Origin: Barrientosiimonas humi
GTDB taxonomy: Bacteria; Actinomycetota; Actinomycetes; Actinomycetales; Dermatophilaceae
Reading direction: 5' to 3'
Assembly (NCBI RefSeq): GCF_006716095.1
Contig: NZ_VFOK01000001.1
Coordinates: 3,069,375 to 3,133,374 of the forward strand
Length of the DNA: 64,000 nucleotides
In this document: in pieces, positions 54,137-63,125 of the stretch
How positions within the stretch are numbered: position 1 is the first letter of the stretch
Layout: the number at the start of each line of letters is the position of its first letter
Made by a program: the position numbers and the translations under genes
Notes under the pieces: generated by a model
What the model saw: only the letters and a program-made list of their open reading frames with translations
What the model was told of the DNA's origin: nothing
The model's database searches: none

Positions 54137-54784
54137 ATGAGTGAAGGGCTCGAGGAGCTGCGCGAGGCGCACGACCAGCTGGCCGAGCTCTACGCCGCGC
54201 ACCTCGCGGACCACCTCGCGAGCGCGCCGGTGGACCGGGCGGTGCTGGACCTGTTCGCGGAGCTGGTGACCCAGGGTCGTGTCGACGGATCTGCACCACA
54301 AGTTGCCGACATCGGTTGTGGCACAGGGAGACTCGCGCCCTATCTGGCACGGCACGGCTTCGAGGTGAGCGGGGTCGACCTCTCGCCGGAGATGATCCGG
54401 GTGGCTCGCCGAGAGCAGCCCGGTCTGGAGTTCGCCGTCGCCGACCTGCGTGCGCTGCCGTACGCCGACGCCGGCCTCTCGGGTGCTGTCGCCTGGTACT
54501 CGCTGATGTATCTCCCGCCGGGCCAGCGCGCGGACGCCTACGCGGAGCTCGCCCGGGTCGTGCGTCCCGGCGGTCATCTGGTCACCGCGTTCAAGCTGGG
54601 TGACGACCGGCACCGTCGCGGTGGGGCGCGGGTCGGGGTCGCGTTCGACATCTGGTGGATGTCGGTCGATGAGGTCGAGCGGCGGCTGACCGACGCGGGG
54701 TTCGTCGTCCGCTTCCGGGCCACGCGCCCGGCCGAGCCCGACGAGGAGCAGGCACAGGCGTACGTCATCGCGCAGCGCGGCTGA
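54137..54784 (+). CDS. Class I SAM-dependent methyltransferase
   Basis: A 215-residue methyltransferase with motif I VADIGCGTGRLAPYLARHGF, the acidic SAM-ribose residue in VSGVDLSPEMI and motif IV-V AVADLRALPYADAGLSGAV. The target, small molecule or other, is unknown. It is divergent from the carboxylase gene, with 176 bp between them. Confidence 0.9.
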   Translation: MSEGLEELREAHDQLAELYAAHLADHLASAPVDRAVLDLFAELVTQGRVDGSAPQVADIGCGTGRLAPYLARHGFEVSGVDLSPEMIRVARREQPGLEFAVADLRALPYADAGLSGAVAWYSLMYLPPGQRADAYAELARVVRPGGHLVTAFKLGDDRHRRGGARVGVAFDIWWMSVDEVERRLTDAGFVVRFRATRPAEPDEEQAQAYVIAQRG

Positions 54785-54902
54785 GCGACCTGCCGGGGCG
54801 CTCTCTCGACGGGACGGGGTGGGCGGGGACGGGGCGGGGTCGCGGCGGCGATGTGATGAGGTGGGGCGTACGCACGAACGCACCCCCGCAGAGGTCAGCA
54901 CC

Positions 54903-55700
54903 ATGAATCCATCCGCCGGCAAGCTCGGCCGCGCCGCGCTGGGCGGGCACAACCGCGCCGCCGTGAGCACGACGATCGCAGGCGCCGTCACGGCGCTGTC
55001 GGCCGCACCCGCCCAGATCGGTCACGTGCTGCGCCGCCGCTTCCCGACCGTGGCGGTCACCGGCATGACCGGCGTCGGCAAGACGCAGCTGGCCGACCGG
55101 CTGGCCCGACGCGCCACGCCCGAGGGCTCGCTGGACGTGGGGTCGGCGGTGATGGAGCGGCGTACGCGACGCTCGTCGAAGCTGCACGGCTTCCGGTTCC
55201 GCGTGGTGCCGGGCGACAACGCCGCGACCCGGCTGGGCGCGCTGGACGAGGTGTTCCACGACGAGCCGGTCGACGGGGTGCTGCACGTCGTCGCCTACGG
55301 CCACGCCACGGCCCGGCGCACCGGTGGCACGAGCGGCACCGCCGAGGCCACCCGCGAGGAGCAGCTGGCCGCCGAGCTCGAGGACTGGGCGATCACCTCT
55401 CACCGCATCGCTTCGATGGCGGTGCGCCGCGACCGGCCGCTGTGGCTGGTGATCGTGGTGACCAAGGCCGACCTGTTCGCCGGTGACGTGGAGGAGGCCG
55501 TGCGCTACTACTCCCCCGGCAGCGGCACGCCGTTCGGCGACAAGCTCGACGAGCTGCGCGCGCTCGCCGGCGGAGCCCGGCTGTCGATCGACGTGCTGCC
55601 GGTGAGCACCCAGCGCGGCGACGGCCCGCTGGACAAGCGCGGCGAGGAGCTGCTGGGCGCGCTCGAGACGCGCATGGCGCAGCTCAGCGGCCACGTGTGA
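54903..55700 (+). CDS. Small P-loop GTPase-like protein
   Basis: A 265-residue protein with a Walker A/G1 motif GMTGVGKT at 54-61 and a guanine-specificity motif TKAD at 187-190. A VPGD at 102-105 stands where DxxG is expected. It is therefore a G-domain protein with an altered G3. The first 45 residues are Ala-rich and may form an amphipathic helix for membrane or partner contact. It does not match a housekeeping GTPase that I recognise. Its 3' end faces the HTH/HEAT-like gene 48 bp away. Confidence 0.75.
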   Translation: MNPSAGKLGRAALGGHNRAAVSTTIAGAVTALSAAPAQIGHVLRRRFPTVAVTGMTGVGKTQLADRLARRATPEGSLDVGSAVMERRTRRSSKLHGFRFRVVPGDNAATRLGALDEVFHDEPVDGVLHVVAYGHATARRTGGTSGTAEATREEQLAAELEDWAITSHRIASMAVRRDRPLWLVIVVTKADLFAGDVEEAVRYYSPGSGTPFGDKLDELRALAGGARLSIDVLPVSTQRGDGPLDKRGEELLGALETRMAQLSGHV

Positions 55701-55748
55701 CCTGACCCCGCGTGCGGTCGAGGGCGCGTGCAGTCGACGGCGCGTGGG

Positions 55749-57233
55749 TCAGCCGTCGACCTCGGCCTCCCTGGCCCGGTCGTCGACCATCGGCCCTGCG
55801 TGCACCCACCACCGCACCCGCGGGTCGTCGGCGCCGAACGTGCCGAGGTCGGCGTGCCCCCACAGCCCCGCGGCGTCGATGCCGAGGTCGTGGCTGCCGG
55901 TGCGCTCGGCCAGCGTCGCGGGGCTCAGCCCGTCCGGCGGGCGCTTCCAGCTGAGCAGGGTGGAGGCGGCGAGCACGCGCTGCTCGCGGTTCCCGTCGCG
56001 CAGCATCCGCAGGAGCGCGTCGGTCGCCTCGTGCCCGGCCGTCTCGCGCGCGATGTACGCCGTCCGAGACCGGGCGAGCGGGCTCAGCGACCCCGAGCGC
56101 AGGGCGTCCAGCGCGACCCGGGCGATGACGTCGCGGTAGGGGCTGGCCCCGAGCAGCACGACCGCGTGGTGGCGGCGCTCGGCGTGGTCGTGACCGAGCG
56201 CCTCGAGCACGAGGCGCTGCAGCACGGGGTCGGTCATGCCGGACTCGCGATAGGCGGCGCGGACGTACGTCCGGGTGTCGCGCACCGCGGCCGGGCTCGC
56301 CGGGCCGGCCGGGGTGGGTGAGTCGAGCCGCCGACGCAGCGACCGGGCGAACGCGGCGCGCGAGCCGTCGGAGTCGCGCACGGTCGCGTCGAGCAGCCGC
56401 TGCAGCCGGGTGCGCACGAGCGGGTCCGTCTCGCCGTACGCCAGCTGGCAGTTGAGCGCGAGATAGGCGCCGAAGTGGTCCGAGCCGCTGGTGGTCTCGA
56501 GGTCGTCGACGAGGCGGGTGACGATGCCGGGGGCGACGGAGTCGCCGAGCACGTCGAGGAGGTTGTGCTTGCGCGGGCAGCCGGGCTGACCGGCCACGTC
56601 ACGGACGGTGCGCTCGACCGCGTCGGCGTGCGAGGGGTCCGCGGCGAGCCGGCACAGCGCCTCCAGCCGGGCGGCCTGCTCGAGCCGCGTGGAGCGCAGC
56701 AGCTCGCTGCACAGGGTCTGCAGCCACTCCTCGCGGGTGCGGTCGAGGATCGAGAGCCCGCCGTCGCCGGTGAGCAGGTCGGCGGCGTCGGTCCAGGTGC
56801 GACCGGTCGCGAGCCCGGCCATGATCTGCGCGTCGAGCACGTTGAGCTGCCGCGCCCGCTGCGCCCGGTCGCGCTCCGGCTCCACGACGCGCAGGCGCCG
56901 CCAGTCCAGGGCGCGGGTCATGCTGTCGATGACGCCGCGCAGGGCGCCGGCGGTGACGCCGAGCTGCTGCTCGTAGCGGTGGATCGTCCCGATCCCGATC
57001 TTCCCGCTGCCGTCCTCGACCCGGGTCAGCGTCGGGGTGCTGCGCACGGCCGGGTCGCGCAAGGTCGCGAGCCAGGCCCGGTCAGGCTCGTTGCCGAACT
57101 CCGAGGCCAGGCGAGAGCTGCGCAGCAGCCAGGCGGTGCGCACGCGCGAGTCGACGGTTGCGTCCTCGAACCTGGTCAGGTCCGTCGCGGCGAACAGACG
57201 CGATCTGCCACGATGCCCCAGCTGCCACACCAT
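55749..57233 (-). CDS. HTH and HEAT-repeat-like protein of unknown function
   Basis: A 494-residue, mostly helical protein that I do not recognise as a named family. Residues about 70-110 (KIGIGTIHRYEQQLGVTAGALRGVI) resemble an XRE-type helix-turn-helix. The rest looks like degenerate HEAT/armadillo repeats (LVLEALGHDHAERRHHAVVLL, ATDALLRMLRDGNREQRVLAAS). No catalytic motif is visible. It could be a DNA-binding scaffold or regulator. It is encoded convergently to the GTPase-like gene. Confidence 0.65.
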   Translation of the reverse strand: MVWQLGHRGRSRLFAATDLTRFEDATVDSRVRTAWLLRSSRLASEFGNEPDRAWLATLRDPAVRSTPTLTRVEDGSGKIGIGTIHRYEQQLGVTAGALRGVIDSMTRALDWRRLRVVEPERDRAQRARQLNVLDAQIMAGLATGRTWTDAADLLTGDGGLSILDRTREEWLQTLCSELLRSTRLEQAARLEALCRLAADPSHADAVERTVRDVAGQPGCPRKHNLLDVLGDSVAPGIVTRLVDDLETTSGSDHFGAYLALNCQLAYGETDPLVRTRLQRLLDATVRDSDGSRAAFARSLRRRLDSPTPAGPASPAAVRDTRTYVRAAYRESGMTDPVLQRLVLEALGHDHAERRHHAVVLLGASPYRDVIARVALDALRSGSLSPLARSRTAYIARETAGHEATDALLRMLRDGNREQRVLAASTLLSWKRPPDGLSPATLAERTGSHDLGIDAAGLWGHADLGTFGADDPRVRWWVHAGPMVDDRAREAEVDG

Positions 57234-57370
57234 CCACTCCCTCCCGCGGAGCGTCCCCAGAGCCTGAGTATGTGCGGGTGGAGTTATGCCCGATCCAACA
57301 ACGCGGGCGTTATTTCACGAGACGACGCGCGCTGGAAAGACGGGCGTACGCCGGCAGCCGGACCGTGCGA

Positions 57371-57398
57371 TCAGCCGTCAGCCGTCAGCCGTCAGCCG
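57371..57398. repeat. Four tandem 7-bp repeats at a gene end
   Basis: TCAGCCG is repeated four times without gaps. Because each TCA is TGA on the minus strand, the array contains the stop of the PPOX gene in its leftmost usable frame. Loss or gain of units would shift the frame near the C-terminus. Confidence 0.8.
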
Positions 57399-57859
57399 TC
57401 GGCCAGGCGGGGAGGGAAGCCGCCGGTCGCGATCGGGCCCCACCGGTCCGGCGTGATCCGCAGCAGCGACTTGCCCTGGGTGCGCATGGCCTCGCGGTAC
57501 TCGTCCCAGTCGGGGTGCTCCCCCGAGATGTTGCGGAAGTACTCGACGAACGGTTCGACGTCGTCGACCGCGTCGATCACCTCGGCGGTGCCGTCGACCT
57601 GGATCCAGGCGTCGCCGAAGTCGTCGGAGAGCACGAGCACCGAGACGCGCGAATCACGCCGTGCGTTCACGGTTTTCGCGCGCTCCGGATAGCTGGTCAC
57701 GACGATGCGACCGCTGTCATCGACACCCCCGGTGACCGGCGACAGCTGCGGCCGCCCGTCCCGGCGGACGGTGACGAGCACGAGGTTGTGGCGCGGACGT
57801 ACGAACTCGAGCATCTGCTCGCGGTCGACCGTGGTGTTCTTCGCGATGGTGCGTGCCAT
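57392..57859 (-). CDS. PPOX-class F420/flavin-dependent protein
   Basis: A 155-residue split-beta-barrel protein of the pyridoxamine-phosphate-oxidase superfamily, in the branch annotated as F420-dependent. Typical strands are LVTVRRDGRPQLSPVTGGVD, RIVVTSYPERAKTVNARRD and VSVLVLSDDFGDAWIQVDG. The ATG at 57859 (MARTIAKNTT) is preferred over a longer frame. It diverges by 77 bp from a luciferase-like flavin enzyme, which also fits an F420/flavin context. The stop codon lies in a 7-bp tandem repeat. Confidence 0.85.
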   Translation of the reverse strand: MARTIAKNTTVDREQMLEFVRPRHNLVLVTVRRDGRPQLSPVTGGVDDSGRIVVTSYPERAKTVNARRDSRVSVLVLSDDFGDAWIQVDGTAEVIDAVDDVEPFVEYFRNISGEHPDWDEYREAMRTQGKSLLRITPDRWGPIATGGFPPRLADG

Positions 57860-57936
57860 GCGCCCAGCCTGGCAGGCGGCCCGTCGACTGACAGACTCGA
57901 TGCCGTACACCGACGTCACCCGACCCTGGAGGTTCG

Positions 57937-58980
57937 ATGCCCACCGAAAGTCTGCAGCTGGGACTGGACACGTTCGGCGACGTCAACGCGCGCGCCGACG
58001 GTGAGCTCGCGCCGTACGACGAGGTCATCCGCAACGTCGTGGCGCAGGGGGTGCTGGCCGACCAGGTGGGGGTCGACGCGTTCGGCGTCGGGGAGCACCA
58101 CCGCGACGACTTCGCCGTCAGCTCGCCCGACATGGTGCTCGCGGCGGTCGCGGCGCAGACCGACCGGATCCTGCTCGGCAGCGCGGTGACCGTGCTCAGC
58201 TCCGACGACCCGATCCGGGTCTACGAGCGGTTCGCGACGCTCGACGGGATCTCCCACGGGCGCGCCGAGATCACGCTCGGCAGAGGCTCGTTCACCGAGT
58301 CGTTCCCGTTGTTCGGGTACGACCTCGCCGACTACGAGCGGCTGTTCAGCGAGAAGCTCGACCTGTTCGCCGCGCTGCGCAGCGAGGGTCCGGTGTCGTG
58401 GTCGGGGAGCCACCGGCCGCCGCTGGACGACACCGAGGTCTTCCCCAAGTCGGTGCGCGGCTCGTTCCCGGTGTGGGTGGGCGTGGGCGGCTCGCCGGAG
58501 TCGGTGGTGCGCGCGGCGCGGTACGGCATGGCGCTGATGCTCGCGGTGATCGGCGGCGACCCGAGCCGGTTCGCGCCGTACGCCCAGCTGTATCGCCAGG
58601 CGCTGGAACAGCTCGGTCAGCCGGCGCTGCCGATCGGCGTGCACGCACCGGGCTTCGTCGCCGAGACCGACGAGGAGGCGCGCGAGCTGCTCTTCCCCCA
58701 CTTCAAGCGCAACCGCGACCGCATCGGGCGCGACCGCGGCTGGGGACCGGTGACCAAGGAGGAGTACCTCGCGGACATCGAGCACGGTGCGATGCACGTC
58801 GGGTCGCCGGAGACGGTCGCGCGCAAGATCGCCGGCACGGTGCGCACGCTCGGACTCGACCGGTTCGACCTGAAGTACAGCCACGGCACGATCCCGCACG
58901 AGGACCTCATGCGCGCGATCGAGCTCTACGGCACCAAGGTGATCCCGCTCGTGCGCGAGATGGTCGCCGACGGTCAGTGA
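57937..58980 (+). CDS. LLM-class flavin-dependent oxidoreductase
   Basis: A 347-residue luciferase-like (TIM barrel) FMN- or F420-dependent oxidoreductase. It opens LQLGLDTFGDVN and has VDAFGVGEHHRDDFAVSSPD and GRAEITLGRGSFTESFPLFG. The VWVGVGGSPESVVRAARYG phosphate site is near residue 190. The C-terminal GSPETVARKIAGTVRTLG is typical of the group. Substrate unknown. Its 3' end overlaps the convergent ClC gene by 7 bp. Confidence 0.92.
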   Translation: MPTESLQLGLDTFGDVNARADGELAPYDEVIRNVVAQGVLADQVGVDAFGVGEHHRDDFAVSSPDMVLAAVAAQTDRILLGSAVTVLSSDDPIRVYERFATLDGISHGRAEITLGRGSFTESFPLFGYDLADYERLFSEKLDLFAALRSEGPVSWSGSHRPPLDDTEVFPKSVRGSFPVWVGVGGSPESVVRAARYGMALMLAVIGGDPSRFAPYAQLYRQALEQLGQPALPIGVHAPGFVAETDEEARELLFPHFKRNRDRIGRDRGWGPVTKEEYLADIEHGAMHVGSPETVARKIAGTVRTLGLDRFDLKYSHGTIPHEDLMRAIELYGTKVIPLVREMVADGQ

Positions 58981-60203
58981 GCCCCGGCCCGCATGCCCTC
59001 CGGCAGCGGGAAGGCGCGCAGCGCCGCCACGGCGACGGCGACGCCGATCATCAGCGGAGCGAGGCCGAGACCACCGAGCAGCAGGGCGCTGATCAGCAAC
59101 GCTGCCAACGGTTTTCGCAGACCGATCGCGGTCGCGGCGCCCACCCCGGAGGCCATCGCGGCGGTGACCTCGAGCCCGGGGACGAGCGCGAGGGCCGCGG
59201 CACCGGCGGCCGCGCCGGCGAACATCAGCGGGAAGAACTCACCGCCGAGCCAGCCGGAGCTGACGCAGATCGCGGTGGCCAGCAGCTTGGCGAGCGCGAG
59301 CGCCGCGAGCGCGAACCAGGCCGACTCGTCCGCGAGCTCGACCACGTCGACGAACTCCTCGTGCCCGGAGAAGCGCACGAGCGGCCAGGCCGTCGCCAGC
59401 GCCGCGAAGACGAGGGTGCCGACGAGCGTCTGGGCGCGCGGCGTGCCGACCCGGCCGAGCGCGGCGGCGACCTGCGGGCGGGCGTGCAGGTAGGCGTACG
59501 CGACGACGGCGGCGAGCGCCGCCGGGAGCACGGCGCGGAGCAGGTCGAGGGCGGTGTCGAGGTCGTACGCCGGCAGCCCCAGGTCGACACCGCCGTGCCC
59601 GAGCGCGCGCACGGTGGCGAGGAACGTGGCGAAGCCCGCGATGGCGGCGAGGAACGGCAGGGCCTTCGGCGGGGACAGCGCGTCGTCGTCGTAGGCGGCG
59701 GCGCCGGGCGGCGATCCGTAGAGACCGGCCAGGGCGGCGGCGGAGCCGGAGCGGCCGATGAGCTGCTCCTCCGCGTGGTTGCGAGCGATGGCGTGACTGA
59801 CCAGGGCGGACAGCTCGGCGACGACGGCGAGCAGACCCGCCTCGGGTCCGATGGCGCCGCCGAACCCGACCGCGACGATCGCGGCGGCGGCCAGCACCGC
59901 GGTGCGCCGCCAGCGGACGGCGCGCGGGTCGGCGGACTCGGCGATCTGCAGGTCGATGGTCGAGGCGTCGAGCGAGGGGCGCAGCACCGCGAGCAGGGTG
60001 CCGCCGACGAGGATGGCGACGAAGACGTACCACCGCGCGTCGGACACCGACCAGACCAGGTCGGACAGCAACCCGGTGAGCAGGTAGGTCAGCCCGGCGA
60101 CCACCCCCGCGAGCGCGCCGAAGACCACGGCGATGGTGACGAGGCGCAGCGACGGCGACGGCGCGTCGGTGTCGACGGCTGACCCGTCGGGAACGGACGT
60201 CAT
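58974..60203 (-). CDS. ClC family chloride channel/antiporter
   Basis: A 409-residue polytopic ClC-family protein with about ten hydrophobic helices. The ion-pathway motifs are GFGGAIGPEAGLLAVV (in place of GREGP) and SGWLGGEFFPLMFAGAA (GxFxP). It lacks C-terminal CBS domains. The Glu of IGPEA suggests the gating glutamate region is retained, though shifted from the classical motif. It is probably a chloride/proton exchanger or fluoride/anion channel. The start is the ATG at 60203. Confidence 0.87.
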   Translation of the reverse strand: MTSVPDGSAVDTDAPSPSLRLVTIAVVFGALAGVVAGLTYLLTGLLSDLVWSVSDARWYVFVAILVGGTLLAVLRPSLDASTIDLQIAESADPRAVRWRRTAVLAAAAIVAVGFGGAIGPEAGLLAVVAELSALVSHAIARNHAEEQLIGRSGSAAALAGLYGSPPGAAAYDDDALSPPKALPFLAAIAGFATFLATVRALGHGGVDLGLPAYDLDTALDLLRAVLPAALAAVVAYAYLHARPQVAAALGRVGTPRAQTLVGTLVFAALATAWPLVRFSGHEEFVDVVELADESAWFALAALALAKLLATAICVSSGWLGGEFFPLMFAGAAAGAAALALVPGLEVTAAMASGVGAATAIGLRKPLAALLISALLLGGLGLAPLMIGVAVAVAALRAFPLPEGMRAGAH

Positions 60204-60335
60204 GGCGTCAGCCTGCCGCACCCGGGCCCGGCGCGGCGGCCAGTCGAGCGGGCGCACGCGGGCGGATGTCGTACGTCTGCGGCAGGCTGGGCCTGACCGC
60301 GAACCTCCCGAGCCGACCAGCCCCAGGAGAGCCCG

Positions 60336-60980
60336 ATGCCTGCACCGCACCACCGGATCGCGACCGAGAACCGGTTGCTCGCCGCCGACATGTTCGCGTC
60401 GCTGACCCCGCAGCAGTGGGCGACGCCGAGCCTGTGCGAGGGGTGGACCGTGCGCGAGGTCGCCGGGCACCTGCTGGCGCCGCTGGAGTCGGACTTCAGC
60501 TGGCCGACGGTGATCGGGGTGCTCGTGCGCTATCGCGGCAACGTGGACAAGTACGTCGACGACGAGACCCGCAAGCGCTCGGCCCGCCCGACCGAGCAGA
60601 TCGTGGCGCAGCTGCGTGAGCGGGCGGGCGAGGAGCTGACGGTGCCGTTCACCGGGGCCGGCGGCCCGATGGCTGACTCGGCGATCCATCTGCGCGACGC
60701 GGCGCGGCCGCTCGGGCTCGACGTCAGCCCCGACCTCGACGCGTGGCGCGCGACCCTCGACTTCCTGGTGAGCAAGCCCGCGACGCGCGGGTTCGTGACG
60801 CGGAAGCGGCTGGCCGGGCTCCGCCTGGTCGCCACCGACCAGGACTGGTCGTGGGGTGCCGGCGAGGAGGTGCGCGGGCCGAGCGAGGCCGTGGCCATGG
60901 CCGTCGCCGGGCGGCCGGTGGCGCTGGACGACCTCGCGGGCGAGGGCGTGCAGGTGCTGCGAGGACGGTTGTCTGCGTGA
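60336..60980 (+). CDS. Mycothiol-dependent maleylpyruvate isomerase-family protein
   Basis: A 214-residue DinB-like four-helix protein with the MDMPI N-terminal signature (HRIATENRLLAADMFASLTPQQW, CEGWTVREVAGHLLAPLE), whose conserved His binds metal. Such proteins use mycothiol, the actinobacterial thiol, in isomerase or S-transfer reactions; the substrate here is unknown. It is divergent from the ClC gene with a 132-bp gap that shows no clear operator. Confidence 0.85.
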   Translation: MPAPHHRIATENRLLAADMFASLTPQQWATPSLCEGWTVREVAGHLLAPLESDFSWPTVIGVLVRYRGNVDKYVDDETRKRSARPTEQIVAQLRERAGEELTVPFTGAGGPMADSAIHLRDAARPLGLDVSPDLDAWRATLDFLVSKPATRGFVTRKRLAGLRLVATDQDWSWGAGEEVRGPSEAVAMAVAGRPVALDDLAGEGVQVLRGRLSA

Positions 60981-61091
60981 GCGACGGGCGGGGCCCCGCC
61001 CACCAGCCTGGCGAGGCACCGGCTGACGCGAGCGGTCGCTGGTGGTGAGCTGAGCGCGGGACCTCGGAAGGACCTCGGCGAGCCCTCTCCG

Positions 61092-61111
61092 TTGGGGCGT
61101 GTGGTGCGCCA
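61092..61111. repeat. Extra single arm of the 180-bp element
   Basis: TTGGGGCGTGTGGTGCGCCA, followed by GGCC, matches the inner part of the left arm of the 28641-28820 element in all but one base. It stands alone between the MDMPI-family gene and the ZIP transporter gene, so the motif is mobile or recurrent in the genome. Confidence 0.6.
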
Positions 61112-61140
61112 GGCCAGCGCAGGGTGTACGTCGTCGTGGG

Positions 61141-61872
61141 CTACTGCGAGAGGGCGTAGACCAGCAGGAAGCCGACGAAGAACAGCGCGCTGAGCAGGGT
61201 CGTCTCGCGCTCCTCGTGGGCCTCGACGAGCAGCTCCTCGACGGCGAGGTAGAGCAGGGCGGCCGCGCCGAACGCCAGGACCGTCGCGAGCACGGCGGCG
61301 GAGGCGCCGTCGAGCAGGATGACCGCGCCGAGGCCGCCGACCGCGGTCAGCAGACCCAGCGCCCAGCAGATCGCGGTGGCGCGCGCACGGCTCATGCCCA
61401 GCTGGGTCAGCTCACCGGCGACCGACAACCCGAGGAACAGCACCTCGATGGTCAGTGCCGCGGTGATGATCAGGCCCTGGGTGCCGCCCATGGTGCTGCC
61501 GAGACCGACGAGCGCACCGTCCACGAGCAGGTCGACGGCGACTGCCGCGAGCAGGCTGACCGGCGCGACCGCAGCCGCCCGGGTGGCGACCCGGGCGCGA
61601 CGCTCGTCGGCGCGACGGCCGTACGCCGCGAGTCCGAGCATCAGGGCGACCCCGGCGGCGAAGCCGACGACCGCCCAGCCCTGGTTGCCCTCCTCGCGCA
61701 GGTCGGGGAGCACCTCGCCGACGAGGGCAGCGATGACCACGCCCGCGGCGAAGTGCTGCACCCCCGCGACCACCCGGGGCGAAGGTGGGCGCAGGACCGC
61801 CACGGTCGACCCCACACCTGCCGCGACCACCGGGATGCTGACCAGCAGCGACGCCTGACCGATGGAGCTCAT
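61141..61872 (-). CDS. ZIP family metal transporter
   Basis: A 243-residue membrane protein with about eight hydrophobic helices. GVQHFAAGVVIAALVGEVLPDL and VDLLVDGALVGLGSTMGG correspond to the metal-binding helices 4 and 5 of ZIP proteins, with His and Asp/Glu ligands; LAVEELLVEAHEE near the end is also typical. It probably takes up zinc or another divalent metal. The ATG at 61872 has a GGAGGTG ribosome site. A REP-like element lies 85 bp upstream. Confidence 0.85.
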   Translation of the reverse strand: MSSIGQASLLVSIPVVAAGVGSTVAVLRPPSPRVVAGVQHFAAGVVIAALVGEVLPDLREEGNQGWAVVGFAAGVALMLGLAAYGRRADERRARVATRAAAVAPVSLLAAVAVDLLVDGALVGLGSTMGGTQGLIITAALTIEVLFLGLSVAGELTQLGMSRARATAICWALGLLTAVGGLGAVILLDGASAAVLATVLAFGAAALLYLAVEELLVEAHEERETTLLSALFFVGFLLVYALSQ

Positions 61873-61956
61873 CCACGCACCTCCGTGCTCGGTTTTCTGC
61901 ATCGTTGCACGCGGGTGCGGCGCACCGGCGGGGTGAGGCACGCCGAGCTGCGAGCG

Positions 61957-62014
61957 TGAGAGTGCGCGACACGCCCACCGCGCGCGCCGCGAAGGGGCCA
62001 CAAGTGCACTCTCA
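61957..62014. repeat. 58-bp REP-like palindromic element, copy 2
   Basis: It begins TGAGAGTGCGCGACACGCCCA and ends GGGGCCACAAGTGCACTCTCA. These ends match the reverse complement of 36723-36780 with few changes, and the length is the same, but the central roughly 16 bp are unrelated. Confidence 0.85.
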
Positions 62015-62057
62015 GGAGACCCGGCCGACGCGGGCGCAAACCTCGCCAGCCGGCGCC

Positions 62058-62284
62058 TCAGAGGAGCGCGGCGACCTTGTGCGCGGTCTCCTTGGCCGAC
62101 CCGGGGTTCTGGCCGGTCACCAGGTTGCCGTCGACGACGGCGTTGGAGACGAAGGGGAGGAGCGCCTTGGAGTAGTTGGCGCCGGCGGGAGCTCGTAGAT
62201 GCGCGGGTGCGGGTCGGTGTCCTCGGCGAGCTTCTTGGCCTCGGGCTCGAGGTAGGCAGTGGTGGGGGCGGGCAGGTCGGTCAT
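62058..62284 (-). pseudogene. Chimeric remnant of two genes
   Basis: From the ATG at 62284 about 33 residues (MTDLPAPTTAYLEPEAKKLA onward) look like the N-terminus of an alpha/beta hydrolase. After ELPP the meaningful reading changes frame to AGANYSKALLPFVSNAVVDG and NLVTGQNPGSAKETAHK, the C-terminus of a DJ-1/PfpI-type amidotransferase, stopping at 62058. The junction near 62185-62195 joins two unrelated gene ends out of frame, so no full enzyme can be made. Confidence 0.7.
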
Positions 62285-62598
62285 GGCGTCGTTCCTTCTG
62301 CTCGGGGGCCGGTCGTCGTGCGTCATCGACGCTCCGGAGCGGGCGGGGCGAGGAGGAGTGCCGCACACGACACCTTTGGTGCGGATCGCGACACGGTCGT
62401 GTTTGGCTCGACTGGCCTCCGTGCGCGCCGGCGGACCGGCGGCGAGGGCATCGCCGTGAGAGTGCACAACACGCCCATCTCGGGCGCCGAGCAGGGGCCA
62501 CTTGTGCACACTCACGCAGCGGCTCCCCGAACTCGGCTGGTCACAGCCGGGTGCTGTCACACCTCGCCCATACGGTCCCGTCATTCGACGGAGGGGAG
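62285..62598. other. Gene-free stretch with REP-like element copy 3
   Basis: This 314-bp stretch between the pseudogene and the DUF4262 gene holds the third 58-bp element at 62457-62514. It begins TGAGAGTGCACAACACGCCCA and ends GGGGCCACTTGTGCACACTCA. Apart from that element I see only unstructured GC-rich DNA and a GAGGGGA ribosome site for the next gene. Confidence 0.75.
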
Positions 62599-63078
62599 AT
62601 GGAGATGACCGACGCACAGACCCAGGCGTGGCTCGACCAGGAGGACGCGATGGTGCGCGACTGCGTCCGCGAGCACGGGTGCTTCTTGCAGTACGTCTGC
62701 GCAGAGCCGGAGACGAGATCGGCGAGCTTCTGCTACTCGACGGGGTTCTTCGGCCTCGGGCACCCGGAGCTGATCGTGTTCGGCCTGGCCCCGCAATCGG
62801 CCGGCGGGATGCTCAACTGGTGCTTCGCCGAGGTCAAGGCGGGCAAGATCATGATGCCGGGCGAGATCCTCAAGTTCGGCGACGGCTGCGGTCGAGCGCG
62901 CGTCGAGGAGTTCCCCAACCCGGGAGAGATGCTGCTCAGCGCGAACCGGTTCTACCAGCGGCCGCCGGAGTTCTCGGTGCCGGCGTACCAGCTGACCTGG
63001 GACGTCAACGGCGCCTTCCCGGAGGACCCGGGCTATCCGTACGGCCCGCACCAGCAGCCCCGCCCCGGGACTCTGTAG
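62599..63078 (+). CDS. DUF4262 domain protein
   Basis: A 159-residue protein of the DUF4262 family. HGCFLQYVCAEPETRSASFC is followed by YSTGFFGLGHPELIVFGLAPQSA, then by a beta-rich C-terminal half ending PYGPHQQPRPGTL. Biochemical function is unknown; the family is common in actinobacteria as single genes. The ATG at 62599 has GAGGGGA upstream; an ATG two codons later is also possible. It is the last gene before the CRISPR array, whose decayed end begins 47 bp downstream. Confidence 0.82.
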   Translation: MEMTDAQTQAWLDQEDAMVRDCVREHGCFLQYVCAEPETRSASFCYSTGFFGLGHPELIVFGLAPQSAGGMLNWCFAEVKAGKIMMPGEILKFGDGCGRARVEEFPNPGEMLLSANRFYQRPPEFSVPAYQLTWDVNGAFPEDPGYPYGPHQQPRPGTL

Positions 63079-63125
63079 AACGCGCGGTGAACGCGGCAGT
63101 GATCGACCCGGCGTGGCCGGACGAA

